DNA of 64,000 bases, from the NCBI RefSeq assembly GCF_016908775.1, contig NZ_JAFBEP010000004.1:159022-223021 (forward strand), read 5' to 3'. Shown piece after piece: positions 8,758 through 16,980 of the stretch (position 1 is the first letter of the stretch; every line of letters starts with the position of its first letter). The notes under the pieces were generated by a model. The model saw only the letters and a program-made list of their open reading frames with translations, had not been told where the DNA came from and made no database searches. Position numbers and translations under genes: made by a program. Origin of the DNA: Defluviitalea raffinosedens. Lineage in GTDB: Bacteria > Bacillota > Clostridia > Lachnospirales > Defluviitaleaceae.

Positions 8758-8801
8758 AGCAAAGGCGCTATAGGTTAAAAACCTGTGGCGCCTTATTTTT
8801 T
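8758..8801 (+). promoter_or_regulatory. Leader terminator with competing ANTAR-type hexaloop hairpin, glnN unit
   Basis: The terminator pairs AAGGCGC (8762-8768) with GCGCCTT (8788-8794), extended by AGGTT/AACCT, and ends in ATTTTTTT. The alternative small hairpin is AGC-AAAGGC-GCT (8758-8769), with the same AAAGGC hexaloop as the glt and amt leaders. I could not find a convincing second hexaloop here. Confidence 0.8.
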
Positions 8802-8819
8802 TGAAAGGAATGGTTGATC

Positions 8820-9029
8820 ATGAAAAAATCAATTATGCCTCAGGGCTATAAACCTGTGCTTAGTCTTTATGAAACTTAGACAGCAAAATCTCTTCCATGG
8901 GTATTCGTGTAGATGCAAAAGCCCTTGATGAGCAATTAACAAAAGCTGGCTGAGATTAAAAAAAATCTTCCATTCCATAAGATGCTTTTAAACAGTGATT
9001 TTAGAGAAGCAGGAATAGAACTATTATAA
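8820..9029 (+). pseudogene. asnA: Remnant of ammonia-dependent asparagine synthetase (asnA)
   Basis: An ATG at 8820 with AAGGA upstream begins MKKSIMPQGYKPVLSLYET and then meets TAG, matching the N-terminus of AsnA (aspartate-ammonia ligase). About 20 bases later another frame reads KISSMGIRVDAKALDEQLTKAG, matching the AsnA C-terminal motif SSMGIRVD. After a further frameshift it reads LPFHKMLLNSDF, matching the following AsnA segment. Some 200 internal codons are gone and stops interrupt what is left, so no enzyme can be made. The N-terminal piece (19 codons) may still be translated. The intact gene would have been the first under this leader, with glnN behind it. Confidence 0.85.
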
Positions 9030-9041
9030 GGAGGAATGATT

Positions 9042-11132
9042 ATGGATATCCCAAATTTATTCGGAAGTATGGTTTTTAATGATAAAGTTATGAGAGAAAG
9101 ACTGCCCAAAGATGTATATAAAGCTTTAAAAAGAACAATCGCTGAGCAAAAACATTTGAATTTAGATGTCGCAAACGTTGTAGCAAGTGCTATGAAAGAA
9201 TGGGCAATTGAAAAAGGGGCCACACATTTTACACATTGGTTCCAGCCAATGACCGGTGTAACCGCTGAAAAACATGATAGTTTTATTTCTCCTACCGGTG
9301 ACGATCACATAATCATGGAATTTTCAGGAAAAGAACTCGTTAAGGGAGAACCTGATGCTTCAAGTTTTCCAAGCGGCGGTATTCGATCAACTTTCGAAGC
9401 GCGCGGATATACTGCCTGGGATCCGACTTCATATGCATTTGTAAAGGATAACACCCTTTATATCCCAACAGCTTTCTGCTCTTATAGTGGAGAGGCTCTT
9501 GACAAAAAGACTCCTCTACTCCGTTCTATGGAAGTTATTAATCGCGAAGCTAAAAGAATATTAAAGCTTTTTGGAAATGACAATGTAAAAAGAGTTATGG
9601 CAACTGTAGGTCCTGAGCAAGAATATTTTTTAATAGATAAGGAATTATATGAAAAACGTCCTGATTTAATTTATTGCAGCAGAACTTTATTTGGTGCAAG
9701 ACCTCCAAAAGGTCAGGAATTAGAAGATCACTATTTTGCTTCTATTAAACCAAGAGTTTCCGCCTTTATGAAAGAATTAGACGAAGAGCTTTGGAAACTT
9801 GGTGTGCTCGCTAAAACCAAACACAATGAGGTTGCTCCAGCCCAACATGAAATCGCTCCAATATTCTCAACAGTTAATATTGCAGCAGACCATAACCAAT
9901 TGGTTATGGAACTCATGAAAAAAATTGCAAACAAACATAATTTGGTTTGTCTGTTGCATGAAAAACCATTTGCCGGTGTTAATGGAAGTGGAAAGCATAA
10001 TAACTGGTCCATTTCAACCGATACCGGTATAAATCTTCTAGAGCCAGGAGAAACTCCTTACGAAAATGCACAATTTTTACTTTTCTTGGCCGCCGTAATC
10101 AAAGCAGTGGATGAATATCAAGATCTGCTCCGTATATCTGTAGCAAGTGCAGGAAATGATCATAGATTAGGCGCTAACGAAGCACCTCCTGCTATTATCT
10201 CTATTTTCCTTGGAGAAGAACTAACAGAAATTTTAGAATCCATTGAAAATGATACCTGCTACAATCAAAAAGAAAAATGTCAAATGGAAATCGGTGCAAC
10301 TGTGCTTCCTCATTTCCCTAAAGATACTACCGACAGAAACAGAACTTCACCATTTGCCTTTACAGGTAACAAATTTGAATTTAGAATGCTGGGTTCCAGT
10401 TCCTCTATCTCTGATCCAAATGTTATTCTTAACACAATTGTTGCAGAAAGTCTGTCTCAATTTGCAGATCGACTTGAAGCTGCTTCTGATTTTAAATCAG
10501 AATTAACTGCAATCATCAAAGAAACGATCAAGGAACATAAGAGAATTATATTTAATGGCAATAACTACTCTGAAGAATGGGTTAAAGAGTCTGAAAAGCG
10601 AGGACTTTTAAATCTTAAGTCTACAGTTGAAGCGATTCCATATCTTATCGCTGAAAAAAATATAAAATTATTTACTAAACACAATATTTTCTCAGAAGCA
10701 GAAATCTTTGCAAGATATCACATAATGTTAGAAGAATATATTAAAGTACTTAACATTGAAGCTTTGACCTTACTTGACATGACAAAGAGAGGAATTATTC
10801 CTTCTGTTATAAGCTATCTGAAAGATTTGACTGAAGTTGTTGTAAATAAAAAATCTATTAGCAAAGATTTGAACTGTAAACTTGAAGAAGCATTAATTGA
10901 ATCGATTTCCGATTCAACTGCTTGTCTCTACAAGAATATCGAAAAGCTGGATAATGCAATCCTTGAAGCTAAAAATCAAAACAATCTGCTAGATACTGCA
11001 AAATATTATCGTGAAGTAGTATATATCGCAATGCAAGAGCTTAGAAGCGTAATCGATAATCTTGAAATCAAAGTTGGTAAAAAATATTGGGCTTACCCAA
11101 CTTACGGTGAACTTTTATATAGTGTTTATTAA
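9042..11132 (+). CDS. glnN: Glutamine synthetase type III
   Basis: 696 residues, the size of the large GSIII family, which makes glutamine from glutamate and ammonia as a dodecamer. Visible GSIII features are the N-terminal [39 protein letters not shown], the ATP/metal segment [12 protein letters not shown], and [21 protein letters not shown] prefer ATG 9042 over 9036 because AAGGAGG ends seven bases before it but almost touches the earlier one. It is the second glutamine synthetase of the window and of a different family from GlnA. It lies behind an ANTAR-type leader and is followed by amt. Confidence 0.96.
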   Translation: MDIPNLFGSMVFNDKVMRERLPKDVYKALKRTIAEQKHLNLDVANVVASAMKEWAIEKGATHFTHWFQPMTGVTAEKHDSFISPTGDDHIIMEFSGKELVKGEPDASSFPSGGIRSTFEARGYTAWDPTSYAFVKDNTLYIPTAFCSYSGEALDKKTPLLRSMEVINREAKRILKLFGNDNVKRVMATVGPEQEYFLIDKELYEKRPDLIYCSRTLFGARPPKGQELEDHYFASIKPRVSAFMKELDEELWKLGVLAKTKHNEVAPAQHEIAPIFSTVNIAADHNQLVMELMKKIANKHNLVCLLHEKPFAGVNGSGKHNNWSISTDTGINLLEPGETPYENAQFLLFLAAVIKAVDEYQDLLRISVASAGNDHRLGANEAPPAIISIFLGEELTEILESIENDTCYNQKEKCQMEIGATVLPHFPKDTTDRNRTSPFAFTGNKFEFRMLGSSSSISDPNVILNTIVAESLSQFADRLEAASDFKSELTAIIKETIKEHKRIIFNGNNYSEEWVKESEKRGLLNLKSTVEAIPYLIAEKNIKLFTKHNIFSEAEIFARYHIMLEEYIKVLNIEALTLLDMTKRGIIPSVISYLKDLTEVVVNKKSISKDLNCKLEEALIESISDSTACLYKNIEKLDNAILEAKNQNNLLDTAKYYREVVYIAMQELRSVIDNLEIKVGKKYWAYPTYGELLYSVY

Positions 11133-11133
11133 A

Positions 11134-11185
11134 GCACAAAGGCGTGTATTCTATACTGTAATATGGAATGCACGCCTTTATTTAT
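11134..11185 (+). promoter_or_regulatory. Leader terminator with two ANTAR-type hexaloop hairpins, before amt
   Basis: Starts directly after the glnN stop. The terminator pairs AAAGGCGTG (11138-11146) with CACGCCTTT (11171-11179), helped by ATTC/GAAT. The competing hairpin GCAC-AAAGGC-GTGT (11134-11147) has the shared hexaloop. A second small hairpin TAT-ACTGTA-ATA (11152-11163) also has A at loop position 1 and G at 4, so this leader shows the full two-hairpin ANTAR layout. No strong separate promoter is visible, so readthrough from glnN is likely. Confidence 0.8.
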
Positions 11186-11214
11186 ATATTTAATCATTTA
11201 AAGGGGGAATAAAT

Positions 11215-12894
11215 ATGTATTCATCAGTTGATACGATTTGGGTATTATTAGGTGCTGTTCTTGTATTTTTCATGCAAGCTGGTTTTGCAATGGTAGAAAC
11301 AGGTTTTACCAGAGCTAAAAATGCCGGAAATATCATTATGAAAAATCTCATGGACTTTGCTCTAGGAACTATTGTTTTCTGGGTAATAGGATTTGGGATC
11401 ATGTTTGGTACTTCAAACTTCGGATTGATTGGTACACCCGACTTCTTCGTAAGGGGTGATTACAGTTCTACTATTCCTTCCTATGCCTTTTTGATTTTCC
11501 AAACAGTATTCTGTGCTACTGCGGCAACCATTGTATCAGGTGCAATGGCTGAAAGAACAAAATTCTTAGCATATTGTATCTACAGTGTTGTAATCAGTGC
11601 ATTTATTTACCCTGTTTCTGGTCATTGGATCTGGGGAGGCGGTTGGCTTTCACAATTAGGTTTCCATGATTTCGCAGGATCTACTGCTGTTCACATGGTT
11701 GGAGGCGTATCTGCTTTCATCGGAGCTAAAATCATAGGTCCTCGTATCGGTAAATATTCAAAAGACGGTGAATCAAGAGCTATACCAGGTCACAGCTTAA
11801 CCTTGGGAGCTTTAGGTGTATTTATTCTTTGGTTCTGCTGGTTTGGCTTCAATGGTGGTTCAACAGTTTCTGCTACCGGAGATGAATCCTTACTTTCAAT
11901 GTCATCAATTTTCGTTACGACCAATCTTGCTGCTGCCGCTGCCGCAACCGTTACCATGATTATCACATGGATCCGATATAAAAAACCAGATGTTTCTATG
12001 ACACTTAATGGTGCCCTCGGAGGCCTTGTAGGAATCACAGCAGGTTGTGACATGGTATCTCCTGCCGGAGCTTTATTTATAGGTATTATTTCTGCTTTCA
12101 TCATTGTATTTGGTATAGAATTTATTGATAAAGTTCTGAAAGTAGATGACCCTGTAGGAGCAGTTGGCGTTCACGGCTTGTGTGGTGCTGCTGGAACGAT
12201 AATGGTTGGAATTTTCGCTCTTGACGGAGGTCTTTTATACGGCGGAGGATTCAACTTTGTAGCTGTTCAGACTATCGGTGTTTTGGCCGTAATTGCGTGG
12301 GTTGGGATAACAATGGCCATTGTATTCTCTATTATTGATTTCACCGTTGGTCTTAGAGTTTCAAGAGAAGAGGAAATTACAGGACTTGATATTGAAGAAC
12401 ACGGTATTGCAAGCAGTTACGCAGACTTTATGATATTACCGCAAGCTGAAGCTGCTGTTGCTGCTCCATCCATCGATCAAGCTGTACCAGTAGAATATAA
12501 TACTTCAAAAGTAAATGCAAAAATGACCAAAATTGTTGTTATCACAAAACAAAGCAAGTTTGAAAAATTAAAAGCTGCTATGGACCAAATCGGTATTACA
12601 GGAATGACTGTAACAAATGTATTAGGATGTGGAATGCAAAAAGGCAGTCTTGAATACTATAGAGGCGCTCCACTTGAAATTAATCTTTTGCCTAAAGTTA
12701 AAGTTGAAATCGTTGTATGTAAAATCCCTGTTCCTATTGTAATCGATGCAATCAAAAAAGCTTTATATACAGGACATATCGGAGATGGAAAGATATTTGT
12801 ATATGACGTTGAAAACGTAATTAAAATTCGTACCGGTGAAGAAGGTTATGACGCATTACAAGATGATGCGGAAGAATCTGCCAGTCTTGCATAA
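11215..12894 (+). CDS. amt: Ammonium transporter fused to a C-terminal PII signalling domain
   Basis: 559 residues. Residues 1 to about 405 are an Amt/MEP channel with eleven expected membrane segments and conserved stretches such as FFMQAGFAMVETGF, GHWIWGGGWL and VHMVGGVSAFIGA. After a linker, residues from about 437 form a PII domain (MTKIVVITKQSKFEKL, GDGKIFVYDVENVIKIRTGEE). In the T-loop RGAPLEINLLPK the position of the uridylylated Tyr51 is Leu, so control by uridylylation is not expected; nucleotide or 2-oxoglutarate binding remains possible. The fusion would let PII gate its own channel. AAGGGGG precedes the ATG. A terminator follows. Confidence 0.95.
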   Translation: MYSSVDTIWVLLGAVLVFFMQAGFAMVETGFTRAKNAGNIIMKNLMDFALGTIVFWVIGFGIMFGTSNFGLIGTPDFFVRGDYSSTIPSYAFLIFQTVFCATAATIVSGAMAERTKFLAYCIYSVVISAFIYPVSGHWIWGGGWLSQLGFHDFAGSTAVHMVGGVSAFIGAKIIGPRIGKYSKDGESRAIPGHSLTLGALGVFILWFCWFGFNGGSTVSATGDESLLSMSSIFVTTNLAAAAAATVTMIITWIRYKKPDVSMTLNGALGGLVGITAGCDMVSPAGALFIGIISAFIIVFGIEFIDKVLKVDDPVGAVGVHGLCGAAGTIMVGIFALDGGLLYGGGFNFVAVQTIGVLAVIAWVGITMAIVFSIIDFTVGLRVSREEEITGLDIEEHGIASSYADFMILPQAEAAVAAPSIDQAVPVEYNTSKVNAKMTKIVVITKQSKFEKLKAAMDQIGITGMTVTNVLGCGMQKGSLEYYRGAPLEINLLPKVKVEIVVCKIPVPIVIDAIKKALYTGHIGDGKIFVYDVENVIKIRTGEEGYDALQDDAEESASLA

Positions 12895-12898
12895 AATA

Positions 12899-12938
12899 AA
12901 AACCTAAATCCTTTAAATAAAGGGTTTAGGTTTTTTAC
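12899..12938. terminator. Bidirectional terminator between amt and the CapA-like gene
   Basis: AACCTAAATCCTTT and AAAGGGTTTAGGTT (12901-12914 and 12919-12932) form a long stem with A and T runs on the two sides. It serves both convergent genes. Confidence 0.85.
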
Positions 12939-12939
12939 T

Positions 12940-14196
12940 TTATTCAATATCATATATATAAAATCCATTCTCTTCTTTAACTTCTTGATCTCCTAAAAGC
13001 TGCTTTAAAGTATTCTGTTTTGTACTTCTAAATCTGTTGATTTCCTCTTCTGTTAAGTATGTCTTTAAATCTTCATCGGATAAATTATTTCCTATCACTC
13101 GAATGACTCTTTTTCCATTTCTTTTAGTAAACTGTACCCATGTGGGCATAAACGATATCCCTTTAAGCATTGCTTTTTGATCATCGATTTTTTCAAAATC
13201 TAAATTTAAAATGATTCCAGCATCTCTGGGGGGATCCAGAGGTGTTCTTTGACATGAAATAAAATTCCCCAGGGAGTAAATTACAAATCCCCTCTCTTCA
13301 GTACCATCGGAACGTATAATTTTTCTAACTTCCATAGGCTGAATAACGTGAGGATGTCCTCCGAGGATAATATCTGCCCCTGCATCAAATAATTCATCTA
13401 CCAATTCTTTTTGCGTTTCATTGGGATATTTTTGATATTCCTCTCCAAAATGAAGATTGACAACGATAAAGTCTGGAGATAATTCTTCAGCTTTTTTAAT
13501 GTCTGCTTTCATTTTTTCAGTCTCAATTAAATTTACCAAATAAGGCAAGTCTTTAGGGACAGGAATTCCATTGGTACCATAAGTATAAGATAAAAAGACA
13601 AAAGAAATTCCATTGACCACTTTTAATTGCATCTTTTCACTTTCTTCCTGACTTCTGTAAGTACCTGCGTGCTCTAGTCCTAATTGGTCAAGAACCTCTA
13701 AAGTTCGAATTGCTCCCGGGGCATTGGTATCCATGGTATGATTATTGGCAGTTGTCAGTAAATCGAATCCTGCATCTTTTAATGTAGTTGCCAGAGCATC
13801 TGGTGTATTAAATCTTGGGTAATCACTATACCCTCTTTCTTTTCCTCCAAAAGTTGTTTCCAAATTACCAATAGTTATATCTGCAGCAACTAATTCTGAC
13901 TTTATTAATTCGAATTGTCTATCAAAATTATATGTGTTGCTCGATGAATCATATGCCTCCCAAAGCTGCCATTTATGAACCATAATATCACCAACAACTC
14001 TCATTCTTGCAGAATATACTTTAGGTTCCTTATTTTCGATCACAGGTTCTTCAATTTCTTTTGCTTCTTTTAGATCTTTTGATCCTTCCTGCTCTTCTAT
14101 GATCCAGGTTTCTTTTTTCGCGTTTGTCTGCTTAGAAGAACAGGCGATTAATGAGAACATAAATATAACTATGATTATAAAAAATGGTTTTCTCAT
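12940..14196 (-). CDS. CapA-family lipoprotein (poly-gamma-glutamate capsule protein type)
   Basis: 418 residues. The signal peptide MRKPFFIIIVIFMFSLIAC ends in a lipobox, so the protein is probably anchored outside the cell. The metallophosphoesterase-like CapA domain follows: VVGDIMVHKWQL, TIGNLETTFGG, TTANNHTMD, VVNLHFGEEY, LGGHPHVIQP and YSLGNFISCQ. Related proteins act in poly-gamma-glutamate export or attachment, but no capB or capC is nearby, so the substrate is unknown. The ATG at 14196 follows AGAGGTG; a 14-codon extension upstream is rejected. Acidic residues dominate the linker after the lipobox. Confidence 0.88.
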   Translation of the reverse strand: MRKPFFIIIVIFMFSLIACSSKQTNAKKETWIIEEQEGSKDLKEAKEIEEPVIENKEPKVYSARMRVVGDIMVHKWQLWEAYDSSSNTYNFDRQFELIKSELVAADITIGNLETTFGGKERGYSDYPRFNTPDALATTLKDAGFDLLTTANNHTMDTNAPGAIRTLEVLDQLGLEHAGTYRSQEESEKMQLKVVNGISFVFLSYTYGTNGIPVPKDLPYLVNLIETEKMKADIKKAEELSPDFIVVNLHFGEEYQKYPNETQKELVDELFDAGADIILGGHPHVIQPMEVRKIIRSDGTEERGFVIYSLGNFISCQRTPLDPPRDAGIILNLDFEKIDDQKAMLKGISFMPTWVQFTKRNGKRVIRVIGNNLSDEDLKTYLTEEEINRFRSTKQNTLKQLLGDQEVKEENGFYIYDIE

Positions 14197-14250
14197 TTGT
14201 ACACCTCTAAGAATTGATGATTTATCAATATGAATCATTATAACACAGAA

Positions 14251-16851
14251 TCACACAATCCTATAGCATTTGAGGTTTTGAGTTTTTAGATCAGCTTTAA
14301 TTTGAATCTGTGATTGGGTATCTATTACCTTCAAAACATTTTCAAACCTCGTTTCTTTGGGCAAGATATCTTTTAAATCATTCGCAACGTTTTCAAAAAA
14401 ATCTATATTGAACAGAGTTTCTTCGCTATTGGGAAAAATAGCAACATAGAAAATACCCGCTTCCACCAGATCCTGAAAAAAGTGACTTCCAAAAGATAAG
14501 TCCGGAACCATACCCATAATCTCATAAGCCGTTTCACATATAATACTCATATTGCTGATTTCAGAAAAAGTTACAGGAAGGCCTAAGGACACTGTACTGC
14601 TTCCAATTCTCCCTGGTACCACAAGCATGGTTGGAGCATCCTGTTGGTCTGCGCTCAACTTATTGAGCACTCCTATCAATCTGGCTAAAGCATACTTATC
14701 CTGGACTGAAAGATTACTGTAAGCTTTTGGATCAATATAAATAATTCTTTTTATAATTTGATTGATGCTTCCGCCCATAAAATGTCCTTTGGTCGCAAAT
14801 AAAAGAGTTTTTTCATCTAAGTCTTCTGGAATATCAATCTTTCCACCCACTCCCTTAGTTTGCAGTGGTCTGCATTGAACCAAATTAATCTTTAAACTGT
14901 TATCCGATAAACAATTCACTGTAAATTCAATATCTACGGGATAGCTATATGCCGTTTCCAAAGTTTTAAGTATATTTTGCATTATATGAATAAATTCTGT
15001 ATCTTTGAAAAGTTTTTTATAGGTTAATATCCAGGCTTCCTGTTCTTTGATATTATATTCCCTGATCTTTCGGTTGGTTTCATAATCTAAGATCCCGATC
15101 AACTCCATTGGAATCCCTGTTTTTTCCCACATCAGCTTGTTTAAAGATACCGTTTCAAGCTTGTTTTTTTCTAGATTCAGTACATCCACTTTATGTTGGG
15201 AATATTTCTTAATATCCTCCATATTCCCTAAAGGTTGAACCATTGGCTGGTCTAAAGCTGCTACTCTGGGATAATCTCCTTCTACTCTGTTAACTGCAGC
15301 AGTTCCAAGTCCCAATACTAATCTAATCATTCCTGCATCAGGTTTGAGATCTTCCTTCCATACATAACTGTTGTATGAAAATCCCACGCCGCCAAGGAAA
15401 GGAAAAAAATATTTCTTATGATAATCTCCCGAAACCCGTTGTACTAAAATTGCCATTTGCTCATCAGCCTGATCCAATCCTCTCTTTAAACGATATTCCA
15501 AAGCATCCTTGTTTAATGCACTGGAATAAACAGTCTTTAAAGCTGCTTCAAACTGCTTATACCTCTCAACGGGTGTACCTTGATTGACACAAAAAACACT
15601 TTCATATTTTCCAGCAAATGCATTGCCAAAGCCATCTTCTAAAAGACTGCTCGAACGGACGATAATTGGAGACTGACCAAAATATTCAAGCATCTGTAAA
15701 AACTGCTCTTTAATAGACTCAGTAAATTTCCCATGTTTCATCTTTTCCCTAAGAACTTCTGCTGCTTTAAAATATCCTTCTTTGCTTTTTTGCTCCACCC
15801 TCAGATTCCACCAGCCATTTTGAACTAAGTAAGTGTAAAACACATCTGAACCTATATAAAAAGAATCGTGGGGTTCGAGATAATCATCCCAGTTGATCCT
15901 AGGGTCATTATGTAATATTTTTCTAGCTAAAAGCATTCCAACAGCTTTCCCTCCAATATATCCGGACCCAATCAGTCTGGCCTTTATTGAAAGAAGATCT
16001 TCGAGAGTAAAATATTTCGTAGTCAGTTCCAAAACTCTTTTCTCTCTGCTCAGCATAAACTTACACAACTGTTCAATCATTTTTTGCATGTCATATTTAC
16101 TTGCTTCAACATGACTGTCTTTATTATAGAGGAGATTCTCTGCATCCATAAATAACTTATCCCAATAATCTAAATGCCTCTTTACATTTCCAAATCCATG
16201 TTTGGGTAAATATTTAAAAAGTGTTGCAGCTTCAGCACTGCTGGTTACAGGAATCATATCTTCATTGCGCTCAATATGAGGAAGAAACATAGTAGAAGAA
16301 TATCTGTTCCATACTTTTAACGGATGAATATAGCGTTTGTCTTGAATATTATATAAATCCAGTAACAACTGTGTCGTTTCTCGTATTCTCGCAACTGTTT
16401 CAAAAGAATGACTCCCTCTTATAATAGCAAAGTATGCAATCGTTTCCATTTGAAATAAGTACGGGCATGTCACCTGAAAGAAATTTCCTATCATAAGATC
16501 TGTCGCCCATGCTTCCAAAAGATTGGATAAACAGTCAAAGATGTAAAAGGCTTCAAGTCCTTCTTTTGTAATAATACGATGAACTTCTGTCGTAAAAGAT
16601 TCAAAACCAACTGATGGATCCAAGACATATGTTTTAAAAACATCTTGATTCTCTAAAATGGGAGGATGAGCTGCAAAACGCATATAAATGACTTTTTTAT
16701 GTTCTTTTAAACTTACATTGGCAAAAGTTTTGGCATATTCTATATAATCTTCTATGGCATCCACTTGCCAGACAACATTATCTCCAATTCGTAAATAGTT
16801 GATTATATTATCCAACCCTTTATGACCTGTACTCGCTTTCTCGAATTTCAA
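14251..16851 (-). CDS. PEP-synthase-type ATP-grasp protein with N-terminal KaiC-like region
   Basis: 866 residues. The middle part (about 280-680) matches the PEP/pyruvate-binding ATP-grasp domain of PEP synthase and pyruvate phosphate dikinase: GYIGGKAVGMLLA, SPIIVRSSSLLEDGFGNAFAGKYES, LVLGLGTAAVNRVEGDYPR and LVQCRPLQTKG. I see no phosphohistidine domain and no C-terminal PEP-binding barrel, so it is not a complete dikinase. Residues 1 to about 200 (STGHKGLDNIINYLRIGDNVVW...) read like a RecA/KaiC fold without a Walker A loop. The start is TTG at 16851 with AAGGAGGG upstream. The target is unknown. It stands alone between the CapA-like gene and alaS. Confidence 0.75.
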   Translation of the reverse strand: MKFEKASTGHKGLDNIINYLRIGDNVVWQVDAIEDYIEYAKTFANVSLKEHKKVIYMRFAAHPPILENQDVFKTYVLDPSVGFESFTTEVHRIITKEGLEAFYIFDCLSNLLEAWATDLMIGNFFQVTCPYLFQMETIAYFAIIRGSHSFETVARIRETTQLLLDLYNIQDKRYIHPLKVWNRYSSTMFLPHIERNEDMIPVTSSAEAATLFKYLPKHGFGNVKRHLDYWDKLFMDAENLLYNKDSHVEASKYDMQKMIEQLCKFMLSREKRVLELTTKYFTLEDLLSIKARLIGSGYIGGKAVGMLLARKILHNDPRINWDDYLEPHDSFYIGSDVFYTYLVQNGWWNLRVEQKSKEGYFKAAEVLREKMKHGKFTESIKEQFLQMLEYFGQSPIIVRSSSLLEDGFGNAFAGKYESVFCVNQGTPVERYKQFEAALKTVYSSALNKDALEYRLKRGLDQADEQMAILVQRVSGDYHKKYFFPFLGGVGFSYNSYVWKEDLKPDAGMIRLVLGLGTAAVNRVEGDYPRVAALDQPMVQPLGNMEDIKKYSQHKVDVLNLEKNKLETVSLNKLMWEKTGIPMELIGILDYETNRKIREYNIKEQEAWILTYKKLFKDTEFIHIMQNILKTLETAYSYPVDIEFTVNCLSDNSLKINLVQCRPLQTKGVGGKIDIPEDLDEKTLLFATKGHFMGGSINQIIKRIIYIDPKAYSNLSVQDKYALARLIGVLNKLSADQQDAPTMLVVPGRIGSSTVSLGLPVTFSEISNMSIICETAYEIMGMVPDLSFGSHFFQDLVEAGIFYVAIFPNSEETLFNIDFFENVANDLKDILPKETRFENVLKVIDTQSQIQIKADLKTQNLKCYRIV

Positions 16852-16904
16852 CTTTTTCCCTCCTTAGTAAACTTTATCTCTAAATCATACTACAAGTTTT
16901 TAAA

Positions 16905-16949
16905 AAATATAAAAGGGAACACACATAAACTAATTTTATGCATGTTCCC
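16905..16949 (-). terminator. Terminator of alaS
   Basis: GGGAACA/TGTTCCC plus an inner CATAAA/TTTATG stem, separated by a CA/CA internal loop, followed on the minus strand by TTTTATATTTTTT. It separates alaS from the ATP-grasp gene. Confidence 0.75.
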
Positions 16950-16980
16950 CCATTGGAACGTTCTATTTAAATTTATATTA

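Noticed and set aside
8770..8785. Second ANTAR hexaloop in the glnN leader
   Set aside because: AGGTT/AACCT closes only a three-base A loop, and no A1-G4 hexaloop with a paired stem is present.
14251..16851. Complete PEP synthase
   Set aside because: The phosphohistidine motif and the C-terminal PEP-binding domain are absent.
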